Of a DNA stretch of 64,000 nt, positions 42,168 to 53,228 are shown piece by piece; the stretch's first letter is position 1, and every line of letters starts with the position of its first letter. The notes under the pieces are model-generated. The model had not been told where the DNA came from and searched no databases. It saw nothing but the letters and a program-made list of their open reading frames with translations. Made by a program: the position numbers and the translations under genes. Origin of the DNA: Flavobacteriales bacterium (GTDB lineage: Bacteria; Bacteroidota; Bacteroidia; Flavobacteriales_E; Vicingaceae); assembly GCA_013359255.1 (NCBI GenBank), contig JABWCF010000003.1, positions 186,001-250,000 on the forward strand, given 5' to 3'.

Positions 42168-43511
42168 ATGGATATTATTAAAGAAGACATTGACCAACTT
42201 AATGCAGTTTTAAAAGTAAAAGTGGGTCCGCAGGATTATCAGGAAAAAGTAAACAAGGCACTAAACGAATACCGAAAAAAGGCAAAAATTCCAGGCTTTC
42301 GCCCAGGCATGGCTCCCATAGGCATGGTAAAAAAAATGGTAGGAAACTCTGCCCTAATTGAAGAGATTAACAAACTCCTTTCTGACCATTTAGGACATTG
42401 GATAAAAGATAATGGATTAAATATCTTAGGTCAACCCATGCCTAAGGCATCTGAAAAACCAATCGATTGGGAAACACAAACCGAATTTGAGTTTTTATTT
42501 GAACTTGGTTTAGAACCCAAATTCGAAACTCCAAAACTTGAAGATATTACCATAGAAACTCTTACTGTTAAAGTAAACGAGGAATTAATTAATCAGTCGG
42601 TAGAAGATGCCTGCAAGCGTTTTGGAAAAGTAATAAACCCGGAAGTGGCTGAAGAAAACGATATTTTGTACGGACACTTTGATGCTTGTGACGAAAACGG
42701 AAATTCATTAGAAGATGGCCACTACCACTCTACCATTTTAATAAATATTGTTCCGGATATTGAAACAAAAAACAGATTAATTGGTCTAAAGCCTCAGGCC
42801 GAAATTGTACTTGAACCCCAAAAAATATGGAAAGACAAAGAAGATATTAAAGCCCGATTCCATATTGATAACGAGAAAGCTGAAAAAATTAAAAAATTAA
42901 AATTTCGCTTAGAAAAAATTAACCGTATCGAACCAACTGAAGTAAATCAAGAATTATTTGATAAAATATACGGACCAGGTGTAATAAATAGCGAAGAAGA
43001 GTTTAAAGAAAAAATAAAACAAGAATTAGAAAAAAATATTACACTCGATTCCGATTTTAAATTGCGAAAAGACCTACGCGAGAAACTTTTGTCTCAACTA
43101 AACTTTTCGCTTCCAGATGATTTTTTAAAACGATGGATTTTATCCAGTAATGAAAAACCAATTTCTATACAACAATTAGAAAAAGAATACGATTCTTATG
43201 CCAAAATGCTTCGGTGGCAACTAGTAGAAAACCGCCTTACCAAAGAAAATAATATAGAAGTAAAATGGGAAGAAGTAGTAGAACAAACCAAGCATTTAAT
43301 TTCCATGCAATACGCCAAAATGGGTATACCCACCCCCGATGAACAAGAACTTCAGGCTACTGTTTCAAAAATTTTACAAAACAACGAAGAGGCCAAACGT
43401 ATTTTCGATAATCTCTACGATGAAAAGCTATTTTCCCTTTATAAATCAAAAATTACCCTTCAGCCAAAAGAAATCGGATACGATGAATTTGTAAAAATTT
43501 TACAGGAGTAA
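42168..43511 (+). CDS. tig: Trigger factor
   Basis: KVNKALNEYRKKAKIPGFRPGMAPIGMVKKMVG; located directly upstream of clpP. Confidence 0.95.
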   Translation: MDIIKEDIDQLNAVLKVKVGPQDYQEKVNKALNEYRKKAKIPGFRPGMAPIGMVKKMVGNSALIEEINKLLSDHLGHWIKDNGLNILGQPMPKASEKPIDWETQTEFEFLFELGLEPKFETPKLEDITIETLTVKVNEELINQSVEDACKRFGKVINPEVAEENDILYGHFDACDENGNSLEDGHYHSTILINIVPDIETKNRLIGLKPQAEIVLEPQKIWKDKEDIKARFHIDNEKAEKIKKLKFRLEKINRIEPTEVNQELFDKIYGPGVINSEEEFKEKIKQELEKNITLDSDFKLRKDLREKLLSQLNFSLPDDFLKRWILSSNEKPISIQQLEKEYDSYAKMLRWQLVENRLTKENNIEVKWEEVVEQTKHLISMQYAKMGIPTPDEQELQATVSKILQNNEEAKRIFDNLYDEKLFSLYKSKITLQPKEIGYDEFVKILQE

Positions 43512-43530
43512 TTGCCAAAAAAACGTAACA

Positions 43531-44229
43531 TTGAAAAAAAATCAAACTATGTTTAATCAAAACGAATTTGAAAAATACGCAGTAAAACACAAAGGCATCA
43601 GCAGTGCCACCCTGCACAATTACACTTCTATTACCAACGATTATATTTCGCCAACCATTATTGAGGAACGACAACTAAACATTGCCAGCATGGATGTTTT
43701 CTCGAGATTAATGATGGATAGAATTATCTTTTTGGGCGTGGGCATTAACGATTATGTAGCAAACATCGTACAAGCACAACTTCTGTTTTTAGAATCGGTA
43801 GATAGCAAAAAAGATATTCAAATTTACATCAACTCACCCGGAGGTTCTGTTTATGCCGGATTAGGCATTTACGATACTATGCAATACATTGGCCCTGACA
43901 CAGCCACCATCTGCACAGGAATGGCGGCCTCTATGGGTGCCGTTTTAATGTGTGCAGGTAAAAAAGGCAAACGCACTGCCCTTAAACATTCTAGGGTAAT
44001 GATACACCAACCCATGGGAGGAGCTCAAGGCCAAGCCACTGAAATTGAAATTACACACCGTGAGATTCAAAAATTAAAAAAAGAATTATACGATATTATT
44101 TCCCTTCACTCCGGTCAACCATACGAAAAAGTAGAAAAAGACAGCGACCGCGACTACTGGATGACAGCACAAGAAGCCAAAGAATACGGCATGCTCGATG
44201 AGGTATTAACCCGAACAAAGGAAAAATAA
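43531..44229 (+). CDS. clpP: ATP-dependent Clp protease proteolytic subunit
   Basis: ERQLNIASMDVFSRLMMDRIIFLG; YINSPGGSVYAGLGIYDTMQ; TICTGMAASMGAVLMCAG; RVMIHQPMGGAQGQATEIEI. ATG at 43549 is an alternative start. Confidence 0.98.
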   Translation: MKKNQTMFNQNEFEKYAVKHKGISSATLHNYTSITNDYISPTIIEERQLNIASMDVFSRLMMDRIIFLGVGINDYVANIVQAQLLFLESVDSKKDIQIYINSPGGSVYAGLGIYDTMQYIGPDTATICTGMAASMGAVLMCAGKKGKRTALKHSRVMIHQPMGGAQGQATEIEITHREIQKLKKELYDIISLHSGQPYEKVEKDSDRDYWMTAQEAKEYGMLDEVLTRTKEK

Positions 44230-44247
44230 CACCTGTTTTTTCACAAG

Positions 44248-44272
44248 AAAGCTCACTGTTGTGGGCTTTTTT
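44248..44272 (+). terminator. Rho-independent terminator after clpP
   Basis: AAAGCTCAC-TGTT-GTGGGCTTTTTTT. Confidence 0.8.
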
Positions 44273-44304
44273 TGTATCTTCGTGTAAACCAAAAAAAATA
44301 AACT

Positions 44305-45564
44305 ATGAAAAAACTTTTATCTCTTTGTTTTACCCTTGCTGCAATGTATGCAAATATTTCATCTGTTGTAAATGCCCAAGGAATAATAATGTATTCTGAT
44401 AGTTTTTTACAAGGGCAGACGGCAGCCCCACAAAAATGTACCGATTGGAATACCTTTAAATCTCAACTTACTCCTAAATGCTACACAAAGGTTACCATTA
44501 AAGGAACCTACGATAATGTCGGAAAATTTACGACAGATCCTGTAATTATAGCAGCTATTGCCAATGCATTAAACACAAACACCACCTATATTTCTCCTTC
44601 TACCAACGGCAATGTTTGGCATTACTGCAACATCTCAAGTACTCAAATTTGGATAAACCCGGTTTCATCATGTTCAGGCTCTAACTGTCCGAACCCGGGA
44701 TATATTATTCGCCCTTGTATCGGAAACTCAAACTGGGGAGGAATAAATACTGCCACCTGCAATGGTCTTAACCAACGAATGACTTTAATTTTTGAGTATG
44801 ATTCAACCCTTGGAAATACCACCAATATAATTGGAACAGACAGTATATGCCCGGGCGATACTGTAGCTTATTCCACCACCTGGGTTACAGGGGCTTCATC
44901 TTATACTTGGACATTGCCTTCCGGTTGGAATATCATAAGCGGACAAGGAACTACTTCTATATTTGCACTAGCAGGCTCGAATGGCGGTACTATCTCTTTT
45001 CAAGCTAAAAATCTTTGCGACAGTACTACCATTACAAAATCCGTTTTTGTGGGAGCCTATCCTATTATAACTCTTACTGACGATACTACCATTTGTATAG
45101 GCCAATCCGTACAACTTACTGCTAGCGGTGGAAATTTTTATTCTTGGAACCCCTCTCTTGGTCTAAGTTGTACCAACTGCCCTAATCCTGTTGCAAATCC
45201 TACCAATACCACAAAATACTTTGTTTTGGTAAGCGATTCCGTAGGCTGCGAATCTTTAGATTCGGTTACCGTTACAATAGACCCTTGTGTTGGGATTGAG
45301 AATTTAGCTAGCTCAAAAAATATTAAAATTCTTCCGAATCCTTCTAATGGTAAGTTTGTACTTCAACTTACATCGTTAACAACAGAAGAAACCTTTATTG
45401 AGATAAGTGATATTAACGGAAAAATCGTTTTCAAAGAAAAATTTGCTTCAGAAAACAACCAATTGAACGAAACGATAGACCTACAAAATAATGGTAAAGG
45501 CATTTATCAAATGACTATAAAAAATAACAAAACCACCATTACAGAAAAAATAGTGATACAATAA
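44305..45564 (+). CDS. Secreted PKD-like protein with T9SS type A sorting domain
   Basis: Signal peptide; PKD-like TDSICPGDTVAYSTTWVTGASSYTWTLPSGW; C-terminus IKILPNPSNGKFVLQL...GKGIYQMTIKNNKTTITEKIVIQ. Confidence 0.93.
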   Translation: MKKLLSLCFTLAAMYANISSVVNAQGIIMYSDSFLQGQTAAPQKCTDWNTFKSQLTPKCYTKVTIKGTYDNVGKFTTDPVIIAAIANALNTNTTYISPSTNGNVWHYCNISSTQIWINPVSSCSGSNCPNPGYIIRPCIGNSNWGGINTATCNGLNQRMTLIFEYDSTLGNTTNIIGTDSICPGDTVAYSTTWVTGASSYTWTLPSGWNIISGQGTTSIFALAGSNGGTISFQAKNLCDSTTITKSVFVGAYPIITLTDDTTICIGQSVQLTASGGNFYSWNPSLGLSCTNCPNPVANPTNTTKYFVLVSDSVGCESLDSVTVTIDPCVGIENLASSKNIKILPNPSNGKFVLQLTSLTTEETFIEISDINGKIVFKEKFASENNQLNETIDLQNNGKGIYQMTIKNNKTTITEKIVIQ

Positions 45565-45589
45565 ATTTCTAGTTCTCTAAATTAAATAT

Positions 45590-45618
45590 AAAAACTCCCA
45601 CATTACATGGGGGTTTTT
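45590..45618. terminator. Bidirectional terminator
   Basis: AAAAACTCCCA-CATTACA-TGGGGGTTTTT. Confidence 0.75.
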
Positions 45619-45628
45619 ATATTTATAG

Positions 45629-46435
45629 TCAATAATAAAAAAATTCCTTTTTTTCTTTTCGGTATACAGACAAAATCCATCCTGCCCTAATGCCCAACAA
45701 GGCATCTTTGCGTAAAACAGTATCATACTGCATGGTATCGTAGTTATACCCCCTGCGGTTTTTTGTCCATGCCATAGTATATTCTACTCCTCCAAAAAAA
45801 TTAATTAAACGATTTTCACTTAAATACATATAACCAGCAAACACTTCTATGGCTGGTCCATACGTAAGTCGGTCGTACCCTTTTAACAATTCCTTAGAAA
45901 GTTGAGGCAAATCGCTTTGCCTCCAATCGTACCGTATTTTATGCCTCAGCATTCCGGCCCCAAATTGAACACAAGGCCCCGAATTTGCATTCGATTTGAA
46001 AATAGGAAAAATTTTTCCAACGGTAGTCATTACGGTAAATCCACGCTCATCATTATACACAGTTGCCAACTCTCCACCTTTGTCAATGTGATACCCCTGC
46101 GAAGTAGCTATCCCTTTCAAAATACTATCTTCTCGCACCTGCTTACCAAAAATAAAAGCCCCTTTTACACCCAAGGTAAAATTACTTGCAAACTTTATTT
46201 CTCCTTCGCTACATATATTAGAATTATTGCCAAATCGTTTTGCTAAATCCATAGAGGGAAATTGAAATGCATAAGAGGCCTTAAATAAAACAGTTAATGC
46301 AGCACTATCTTGTTTACCGGTTAGTTGACCAAAAATAGGTTTGAAAATAAATAAAAACAGTACCAATAATATATGATTACTCACTAATATCAAACAATTA
46401 TAGCAGCGGTTTCGCCTTTTTGAATTTAAACGCAT
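45629..46435 (-). CDS. Hypothetical outer-membrane beta-barrel protein
   Basis: N-terminal hydrophobic segment ending FGQ and amphipathic beta-strand pattern throughout. Confidence 0.6.
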   Translation of the reverse strand: MRLNSKRRNRCYNCLILVSNHILLVLFLFIFKPIFGQLTGKQDSAALTVLFKASYAFQFPSMDLAKRFGNNSNICSEGEIKFASNFTLGVKGAFIFGKQVREDSILKGIATSQGYHIDKGGELATVYNDERGFTVMTTVGKIFPIFKSNANSGPCVQFGAGMLRHKIRYDWRQSDLPQLSKELLKGYDRLTYGPAIEVFAGYMYLSENRLINFFGGVEYTMAWTKNRRGYNYDTMQYDTVLRKDALLGIRAGWILSVYRKEKKEFFYY

Positions 46436-46474
46436 TGTACAAAAATAACTATATTCGCAGTTTAATTGAATGCT

Positions 46475-47605
46475 ATGAATGAAATACGTATGGTAGACTT
46501 ATCTACCCAATACAAAAAGATGAAATCGGAGATCGATTCTGCTATTCATAATGTGTTAGACTCTACTGCCTTTATTAAAGGGCCAGAAGTAAAAAAGTTT
46601 GAGGAAGAATTAGCTACTTATCTCAACGTAAAACACGTTATCGGCTGTGCCAACGGAACCGATGCACTGCAAATAGCTATGATGGCACTTAACCTAAAAC
46701 CGGGTGATGAGGTGATTACCGCCAGCTTTACTTATGTTGCCACAGCTGAGGCCATTGCTCTTTTAAAACTCACTCCCGTGTTGGTTGATGTGTACCCAAA
46801 TACATTTACTATTGATGTAGAAGCAGTTGAAAAAGCTATTACCCCAAAAACAAAAGCCATCGTTCCGGTACACCTTTTTGGGCAGGCAGCCGATATGGAA
46901 CCCCTGATGAACCTTGCCAAAAAACACAATTTATTCATAATAGAAGATGTGGCACAAGCCATTGGCTGCGATTACACCTTTAGCAACGGTAAAAAAGTAA
47001 AAACAGGAACCATTGGAGATATCGGCTGTACCTCTTTTTTCCCTTCAAAAAATTTGGGCTGTTATGGCGATGGGGGTGCTCTTTTTACCAATGATGACAC
47101 ACTGGCCGAGAAAATAAAAATGATTGCAAACCACGGTCAAAGCGTACAATATTACCATGATGAAATAGGTGTTAATTCTCGCTTAGACAGCATACAAGCA
47201 GCCATCCTTAGAATAAAACTTAAACAATTAGATGCATACGCAGAAGCAAGAAACCATGCAGCCGCATACTACGATAGTGCTTTTGTAAAACATCTGAACA
47301 TAACTATTCCTGCACGTTTTTCGAAATCAAATCATGTGTTTCACCAATACACCCTAAAAATAGAAGGCGCCAGCCGCGATGAACTCAGAAATTATCTGCA
47401 ATCAAAAAATATTCCGGCCATGATTTATTACCCCGTTCCTTTACACATGCAAAAGGCTTATTCAAACAATAGGTACAAGCCGGGCGATTTTCCGGTAACC
47501 GAGCAACTTTGTAAAAGCGTAATTTCACTACCCATGCACACCGAATTAAACGAAGAGCAACTCAACATCATTACTCAAAGTGTTCTTAGCTTTTTTAATA
47601 AATAA
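46475..47605 (+). CDS. DegT/DnrJ/EryC1/StrS aminotransferase, WbpE/PorR-like
   Basis: GCANGTDALQIAMMAL; EDVAQAIGCDY; GCTSFFPSKNLGCYGDGGALFTND; NHGQSVQYYHDEIGVNSRLDSIQAAIL. Track start at 46466 is TTG; ATG at 46475 is preferred. Confidence 0.93.
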   Translation: MNEIRMVDLSTQYKKMKSEIDSAIHNVLDSTAFIKGPEVKKFEEELATYLNVKHVIGCANGTDALQIAMMALNLKPGDEVITASFTYVATAEAIALLKLTPVLVDVYPNTFTIDVEAVEKAITPKTKAIVPVHLFGQAADMEPLMNLAKKHNLFIIEDVAQAIGCDYTFSNGKKVKTGTIGDIGCTSFFPSKNLGCYGDGGALFTNDDTLAEKIKMIANHGQSVQYYHDEIGVNSRLDSIQAAILRIKLKQLDAYAEARNHAAAYYDSAFVKHLNITIPARFSKSNHVFHQYTLKIEGASRDELRNYLQSKNIPAMIYYPVPLHMQKAYSNNRYKPGDFPVTEQLCKSVISLPMHTELNEEQLNIITQSVLSFFNK

Positions 47606-47609
47606 GTAA

Positions 47610-48923
47610 ATGAAAATTGCAATAGTAGGAACCGGTTACGTTGGATTAGTTACGGGCACTTGCTTTGCCGAAACTGGCAATACTGTTATTTGTGTTGACA
47701 TAGACCAAGAAAAAGTAAAAAAAATGCAAAGCGGTGTAGTGCCCATTTACGAGCCACACCTCGATATGCTTTTTGAGAGAAACATTAAACAAGAGCGGCT
47801 TTTTTTTACCACCCGTCTAGAAGAAGCAGTAGCCCAATCCGATATTATATTTTTGGCTCTTCCTACCCCACCAGGCGAAGATGGTTCTGCAGACCTCAGT
47901 TACATTCTTGGGGTGGCCAATCAACTTGGAAAAATAATGAAAAGCTATAAAGTAATTGTAGATAAAAGCACTGTTCCAGTAGGCACTTCCGAAAAAGTAA
48001 AAAACGAAATTTTTAAAAATGCATCCTGCGAATTTGATGTGGTTTCAAATCCTGAGTTTTTACGCGAAGGTTTTGCGGTAGATGATTTTATGAAACCCGA
48101 CAGAGTGGTTATTGGTACCCAATCGGAAAAAGCAAAAAAAATAATGGAAACCCTTTACAAACCTTATGTTCGACAAGGAAACCCTATTATTTTTATGGAT
48201 GAAAAATCGGCCGAACTTACCAAATATGCGGCCAATGCTTTTTTGGCAACCAAAATTACTTTTATGAATGAAATTGCCAATTTCTGCGAAAAAGTAGGAG
48301 CTAATGTAGATATGGTACGCATAGGCATTGGTTCCGACTCTAGAATCGGAAAACGCTTTTTATTTCCGGGCGTAGGGTATGGAGGCAGTTGTTTTCCTAA
48401 AGATGTGCAGGCCCTTACTAAATCAGGTAATGAAAATAATTATCCTTTTAAAATATTAGAAGCCGTAATAGCTGTAAACGAAAATCAAAAAACTATCATT
48501 CTTCCTAAGATAAAAAAATACTTCGAAGAAAATCTTTCAGGAAAAAAAATAGCTCTTTGGGGGCTTGCATTCAAACCAGATACCGATGATATAAGAGAAG
48601 CCCCTTCTTTATACATTATAAATGGGCTTCTTGAAGCGGGTGCCACTGTTTCCGCCTTCGACCCGGAAGCGATGCCGAATGTACAAAATATCCTATCCGA
48701 TCAAATTGAATTTGCTCCCACCCATTACGATGCTCTTAAAAATGCCGATGCACTAATAATCGCTACAGAATGGCCACTTTTTCGGACCCCCGACTTCGAT
48801 AAAATGAAATCGCTGATGAAAAATTCGGTTATCTTTGACGGAAGAAATATCTACGACCTAGATACCATGAAAGAAAACGGCTTTTACTACAGTAGCATTG
48901 GTCGTAAAACCATAGAAAAATGA
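47610..48923 (+). CDS. ugd: UDP-glucose 6-dehydrogenase
   Basis: [67 protein letters not shown]. Confidence 0.95.
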   Translation: MKIAIVGTGYVGLVTGTCFAETGNTVICVDIDQEKVKKMQSGVVPIYEPHLDMLFERNIKQERLFFTTRLEEAVAQSDIIFLALPTPPGEDGSADLSYILGVANQLGKIMKSYKVIVDKSTVPVGTSEKVKNEIFKNASCEFDVVSNPEFLREGFAVDDFMKPDRVVIGTQSEKAKKIMETLYKPYVRQGNPIIFMDEKSAELTKYAANAFLATKITFMNEIANFCEKVGANVDMVRIGIGSDSRIGKRFLFPGVGYGGSCFPKDVQALTKSGNENNYPFKILEAVIAVNENQKTIILPKIKKYFEENLSGKKIALWGLAFKPDTDDIREAPSLYIINGLLEAGATVSAFDPEAMPNVQNILSDQIEFAPTHYDALKNADALIIATEWPLFRTPDFDKMKSLMKNSVIFDGRNIYDLDTMKENGFYYSSIGRKTIEK

Positions 48924-49891
48924 AACGAGTATTAGTTACCGGAGCCGCAGGTTTTTTAGGTTCGCACCTCTGCGAGCGATTTCTGAAAGAAAATTACCAT
49001 GTAATTGGAATGGATAACCTAATTACAGGCGACCTAAAAAATATTGAGCATCTTTTTCCCCTCAAAGAATTTGAATTTTTTCATCATGATGTTTCCAAAT
49101 TTGTACATATTCCTGGAACGTTAGATTATATCCTGCACTTCGCATCTCCTGCCAGCCCTATCGACTATTTAAAAATTCCCATCCAAACCCTGAAAGTAGG
49201 TTCTCTCGGCACGCATAATTTGCTGGGACTTGCCAAGGCGAAAGACGCCACTATGCTTATCGCATCTACCTCAGAAGTATATGGCGACCCTTTGGTTCAC
49301 CCTCAAAACGAAGACTATTGGGGAAACGTAAACCCCATTGGGCCTAGAGGCGTTTATGATGAAGCGAAGCGCTTTCAAGAAGCCATTACAATGGCATACC
49401 ACCGCTTTCATGGAGTACAAACACGCATTGCTCGTATCTTTAATACCTACGGCCCACGCATGCGATTAAACGATGGCCGGGTATTACCCGCCTTTATTGG
49501 GCAAGCCCTTAGAGGAGAAGACCTAACTGTTTTTGGCGATGGCTCTCAAACACGGTCATTTTGCTTTGTTGATGATTTAATTGAAGGCATATACCGTTTG
49601 CTGCTTTCTAACTATGTAGAACCTGTTAACATTGGTAATCCGCAAGAAATAACCATAAAAGAATTTGCAGAAGAAATTATAAAACTTACAGGCACTTCGC
49701 AAAAAATTATTTACCAACCTTTGCCACAAGATGACCCTAAACAAAGGCAACCCGATATTTCGAGAGCAAAAAAAATACTTGGTTGGGAACCAAAAATTAC
49801 ACGTACCGAAGGGCTAAAAATAACTTACGAATATTTTAAGTCTCTTCCACCGCAAGAGTTAAATAAAAAAGAACATAGGCAATTCCACTAA
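48920..49891 (+). CDS. NAD-dependent epimerase/decarboxylase, UDP-glucuronate decarboxylase (Uxs)-like
   Basis: [82 protein letters not shown]. Confidence 0.93.
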   Translation: MKRVLVTGAAGFLGSHLCERFLKENYHVIGMDNLITGDLKNIEHLFPLKEFEFFHHDVSKFVHIPGTLDYILHFASPASPIDYLKIPIQTLKVGSLGTHNLLGLAKAKDATMLIASTSEVYGDPLVHPQNEDYWGNVNPIGPRGVYDEAKRFQEAITMAYHRFHGVQTRIARIFNTYGPRMRLNDGRVLPAFIGQALRGEDLTVFGDGSQTRSFCFVDDLIEGIYRLLLSNYVEPVNIGNPQEITIKEFAEEIIKLTGTSQKIIYQPLPQDDPKQRQPDISRAKKILGWEPKITRTEGLKITYEYFKSLPPQELNKKEHRQFH

Positions 49892-49895
49892 TTGT

Positions 49896-50471
49896 ATGAA
49901 TACACCTTTCTTTGCACACCCTACCGCAGTAATAGACGAAGGCTGCCAAATTGGAGAAGGAACTAAAATTTGGCATTTTTCGCACATTATGCCCAATTGC
50001 AACATCGGAAAAAATTGCAATATTGGACAAAACGTAGTCATTTCTCCAGAAGTTATTTTAGGCAACAATGTTAAAATTCAGAATAATGTTTCTTTATATA
50101 CCGGAGTAACCTGCGAAGACGATGTTTTTCTTGGTCCTTCATGTGTGTTTACCAACGTGGTAAATCCCCGCAGTGCGGTTAACCGCAGAGGGCAATACGC
50201 CAGAACCATTGTAAAAAAAGGGGCTTCTATTGGTGCTAATGCAACCATTGTTTGCGGACATGATATAGGTGAGTTTTCTTTTATTGGTGCGGGTGCTGTA
50301 GTTACTAAAACAGTTCCTGCATATGCTTTGGTTGTTGGAAATCCGGCCAAACAAATAGGTTGGATGAGTGAATACGGGCATCGCCTTCAATTTGATACTA
50401 ACGGTTTAGCAACATGCCCGGAAAGTGGAGAACAATATCTATTAAATAATAATACGGTTACAAAAAAATAA
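49896..50471 (+). CDS. Left-handed beta-helix N-acetyltransferase, WbpD/WlbB-like
   Basis: Hexapeptide repeats [34 protein letters not shown]...; [29 protein letters not shown]. Confidence 0.92.
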   Translation: MNTPFFAHPTAVIDEGCQIGEGTKIWHFSHIMPNCNIGKNCNIGQNVVISPEVILGNNVKIQNNVSLYTGVTCEDDVFLGPSCVFTNVVNPRSAVNRRGQYARTIVKKGASIGANATIVCGHDIGEFSFIGAGAVVTKTVPAYALVVGNPAKQIGWMSEYGHRLQFDTNGLATCPESGEQYLLNNNTVTKK

Positions 50472-50472
50472 A

Positions 50473-51498
50473 ATGAATAAAATAAAATTTGCAGTAATTG
50501 GCCAAGGGCATATTGGAAAACGCCATGCCGAAATGATTCGGAGAAGTGAGCAGTGCGAACTAATTGCACTCTGCGATAATCTTACCCCGCAAGAACTTGG
50601 AATAAACAATGTAAAAGAAAAATTTTATCACTCCGTTAGCGAAATGCTAAACTCGCATCCAGAAATTGATATAGTAAATATTTGTACACCAAACGGGCTA
50701 CACGCCACTCACAGCTTAAAAGCTCTAACAGCAGGAAAACACATTGTAGTAGAAAAGCCTATGGCACTTAATACAGCCGACTGTGAAAAAATTATTTACA
50801 AAGCATTACAAATGAGCAAGCAAGTATTTTGTGTAATGCAAAACCGATATTCGCCCCCTTCCGTTTGGCTTAAACAAATGATAGAAAATAAAATGATTGG
50901 CGAAAATTTTATGGTGCAGTTAAACTGTTACTGGAACCGAGACGAACGTTATTACAAAGCAAACAGCTGGAAAGGCTCGCCCGATTTAGATGGAGGAACA
51001 CTCTTTACCCAGTTCTCACACTTCATTGATATTCTGTATTGGTTATTTGGTGATATTACTAATATTCAAGGTAAATTTTCCGACTTTACACACCAACATC
51101 TTACCGCCTTCGAAGATAGCGGATTTGTAAGTTTTAGCTTTGTAAACGGAGGCATGGGTTGCATCAACTATTCTACAGCCGTATGGGATACCAACCTAGA
51201 AAGCAGCATGACCATTATTGGAAGCAACGGCAGTATTAAAATTGGCGGGCAGTATATGGATAAAGTAGAATACTGCCACATTAAAAATTATACCATGCCC
51301 GAATTACCACCTACTAACCCCGCCAACGACTACGGTGCTTACAAAGGCTCGGCCAATAATCACGGTTATGTAATAGAAAACGTGCTCAACACTCTTTTAG
51401 GAAAAACAACCATTACTACTAACGCATTGGAAGGACTTAAAGTAGTGGATATTATCCAACGAATTTATTCCATCAGAAACACAAATTTTAGAAAATAA
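50473..51498 (+). CDS. Gfo/Idh/MocA oxidoreductase, WbpB/WlbA-like
   Basis: FAVIGQGHIGKRHAEMIRR; DIVNICTPNGLHATHSLKALTAGKHIVVEKPMAL; FSHFIDILYWLFGDI. Confidence 0.93.
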   Translation: MNKIKFAVIGQGHIGKRHAEMIRRSEQCELIALCDNLTPQELGINNVKEKFYHSVSEMLNSHPEIDIVNICTPNGLHATHSLKALTAGKHIVVEKPMALNTADCEKIIYKALQMSKQVFCVMQNRYSPPSVWLKQMIENKMIGENFMVQLNCYWNRDERYYKANSWKGSPDLDGGTLFTQFSHFIDILYWLFGDITNIQGKFSDFTHQHLTAFEDSGFVSFSFVNGGMGCINYSTAVWDTNLESSMTIIGSNGSIKIGGQYMDKVEYCHIKNYTMPELPPTNPANDYGAYKGSANNHGYVIENVLNTLLGKTTITTNALEGLKVVDIIQRIYSIRNTNFRK

Positions 51499-52790
51499 TG
51501 TATCAGCAGTTAATTAACAAAGAAGCAAAATTGGCCGTTATTGGCTTAGGGTATGTAGGACTTCCTATCGCTCTCGAATTTGCAAAAAAAATAAAAGTAA
51601 TAGGGTTTGATATTAATGAAGCACGCATTCAGATGATGCGTAATCATATTGATCCCAGCAATGAACTTCCCAATTCGGCTTTTGAAGGCTGCGATATTCA
51701 CTTTACTTGTAACATAGAAGAATTGAAAGAAGCCCGTTTTTTTGTGGTAGCCGTTCCAACTCCCATAGACCAACACAACCTGCCCGATTTACGCCCACTC
51801 ATTTCTGCCTCTAAAACCGTAGCACAAGCCCTAAAAAAAGGAGATTATGTGGTTTTTGAATCTACCGTTTACCCTGGTTGCACCGAAGAAGACTGTATTC
51901 CCGTACTCGAAAAAGTGTCTGGTTTAACTTTTCCAGAAGACTTTAAAGTAGGTTACTCGCCCGAACGAATTAATCCGGGTGACAAAAACCACACACTAAA
52001 CAACGTAATTAAAGTAGTTTCCGGTTGTTGCAACGAATCGCTCGAAAATATTGCCAAAACATACGAAATTGTGGTGCAGGCCGGTGTACACAAAGCCTCT
52101 TCCATTAAAGTAGCCGAAGCTGCAAAAATTATAGAAAACACCCAACGAGATGTAAACATTGCACTTATGAATGAACTCTCTATCATTTTTAACAAAATGA
52201 ATATTAACACCTACGATGTGCTCGAAGCTGCAGGCACCAAATGGAATTTTCTAAAATTTTCGCCCGGACTGGTAGGCGGACACTGCATTGGAGTAGACCC
52301 TTATTATCTTTCATACAAAGCGAAGGAGTTTGGCTACCATGCACAGGTAATTAACTCCGGACGATTTGTAAACGATTCCATGGGTCCCTACGTTGCAAAG
52401 CAAACTGTAAAAAAAATAATTGCAGCCGATAAAAACATTCGAGAAAGTAAAGTATTGGTTATGGGAGCCACTTTTAAAGAAGATGTAAGCGATATTCGCA
52501 ATTCTAAAGTAGCCGATATTATAAAAGAACTAAAATCGTTTGGAATAAACACCGTTGACGTAGTTGACCCCTACGCCAGCTCGGAAGAATTACTACACGA
52601 ATATGGCTTTTCCCTAGTTCCTCGAACCGATAAAGAGTACGATGCTGTAATTGTAGCTGTTGCCCATAAGCCTTATTTAACCTGCGATGAAAGTTTTTTT
52701 ACTACTTTACTAAGTACAAAAGGAGTATTAATAGATGTAAAAGGTATTTTCCGAAAAAAAATTAATTCCCTTACTTATTGGAGTTTATAA
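51498..52790 (+). CDS. Nucleotide-sugar dehydrogenase, WbpA/UDP-GlcNAc 6-dehydrogenase-like
   Basis: LAVIGLGYVGLPIALEFAKKIKVIGFDIN; FKVGYSPERINPGDKNHTLNNVIKVVSG; GLVGGHCIGVDPYYLSYKAKEFGYHAQVI. Confidence 0.94.
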   Translation: MYQQLINKEAKLAVIGLGYVGLPIALEFAKKIKVIGFDINEARIQMMRNHIDPSNELPNSAFEGCDIHFTCNIEELKEARFFVVAVPTPIDQHNLPDLRPLISASKTVAQALKKGDYVVFESTVYPGCTEEDCIPVLEKVSGLTFPEDFKVGYSPERINPGDKNHTLNNVIKVVSGCCNESLENIAKTYEIVVQAGVHKASSIKVAEAAKIIENTQRDVNIALMNELSIIFNKMNINTYDVLEAAGTKWNFLKFSPGLVGGHCIGVDPYYLSYKAKEFGYHAQVINSGRFVNDSMGPYVAKQTVKKIIAADKNIRESKVLVMGATFKEDVSDIRNSKVADIIKELKSFGINTVDVVDPYASSEELLHEYGFSLVPRTDKEYDAVIVAVAHKPYLTCDESFFTTLLSTKGVLIDVKGIFRKKINSLTYWSL

Positions 52791-52831
52791 TTTTTTCTTA
52801 ACTTGGCTCATAATTTTAAAAAAATAACATT

Positions 52832-53119
52832 ATGAAAAAATTTATTCTAACATCTTTCTGCATTGCCGGTTTTTTCACTTTTGCAAACGCCCAAAGTACT
52901 ACCACGCCCACCCAAGCAAATACAAACACAACAGCCACTCAACAAGCCACTCGCCCACAAATAACGGTTGAAGAACTTAAGACTTGGGAGCTTAAACTGA
53001 AAGAAGGGGAGAAAATTAAGTTACATCCTGTTCGTTTAGATGTGTTTTCTCCGGAGGCAAAGGAGTATGTACTTAAAAACCCAGACAAATACGAAATTCT
53101 GAAAGTAGAAGGAAAATAA
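52832..53119 (+). CDS. Small secreted protein with Thr/Gln-rich linker
   Basis: Signal peptide to NAQ, then STTTPTQANTNTTATQQATRPQITVEELKTWELKLKEGEKIKLHPVRLDVF. Confidence 0.75.
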   Translation: MKKFILTSFCIAGFFTFANAQSTTTPTQANTNTTATQQATRPQITVEELKTWELKLKEGEKIKLHPVRLDVFSPEAKEYVLKNPDKYEILKVEGK

Positions 53120-53141
53120 AGAATCTGATTTTTATCTTATC

Positions 53142-53173
53142 AAAAAAAACGCCAAGAAATTGGCGTTTTTTTT
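53142..53173 (+). terminator. Rho-independent terminator
   Basis: AAAAAAAACGCCAA-GAAA-TTGGCGTTTTTTTT. Confidence 0.92.
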
Positions 53174-53228
53174 GAACTTTTTTGTTTTCGCTTTGTTTAT
53201 TTTACATCACTTTTTAAACCGTTAAGTT

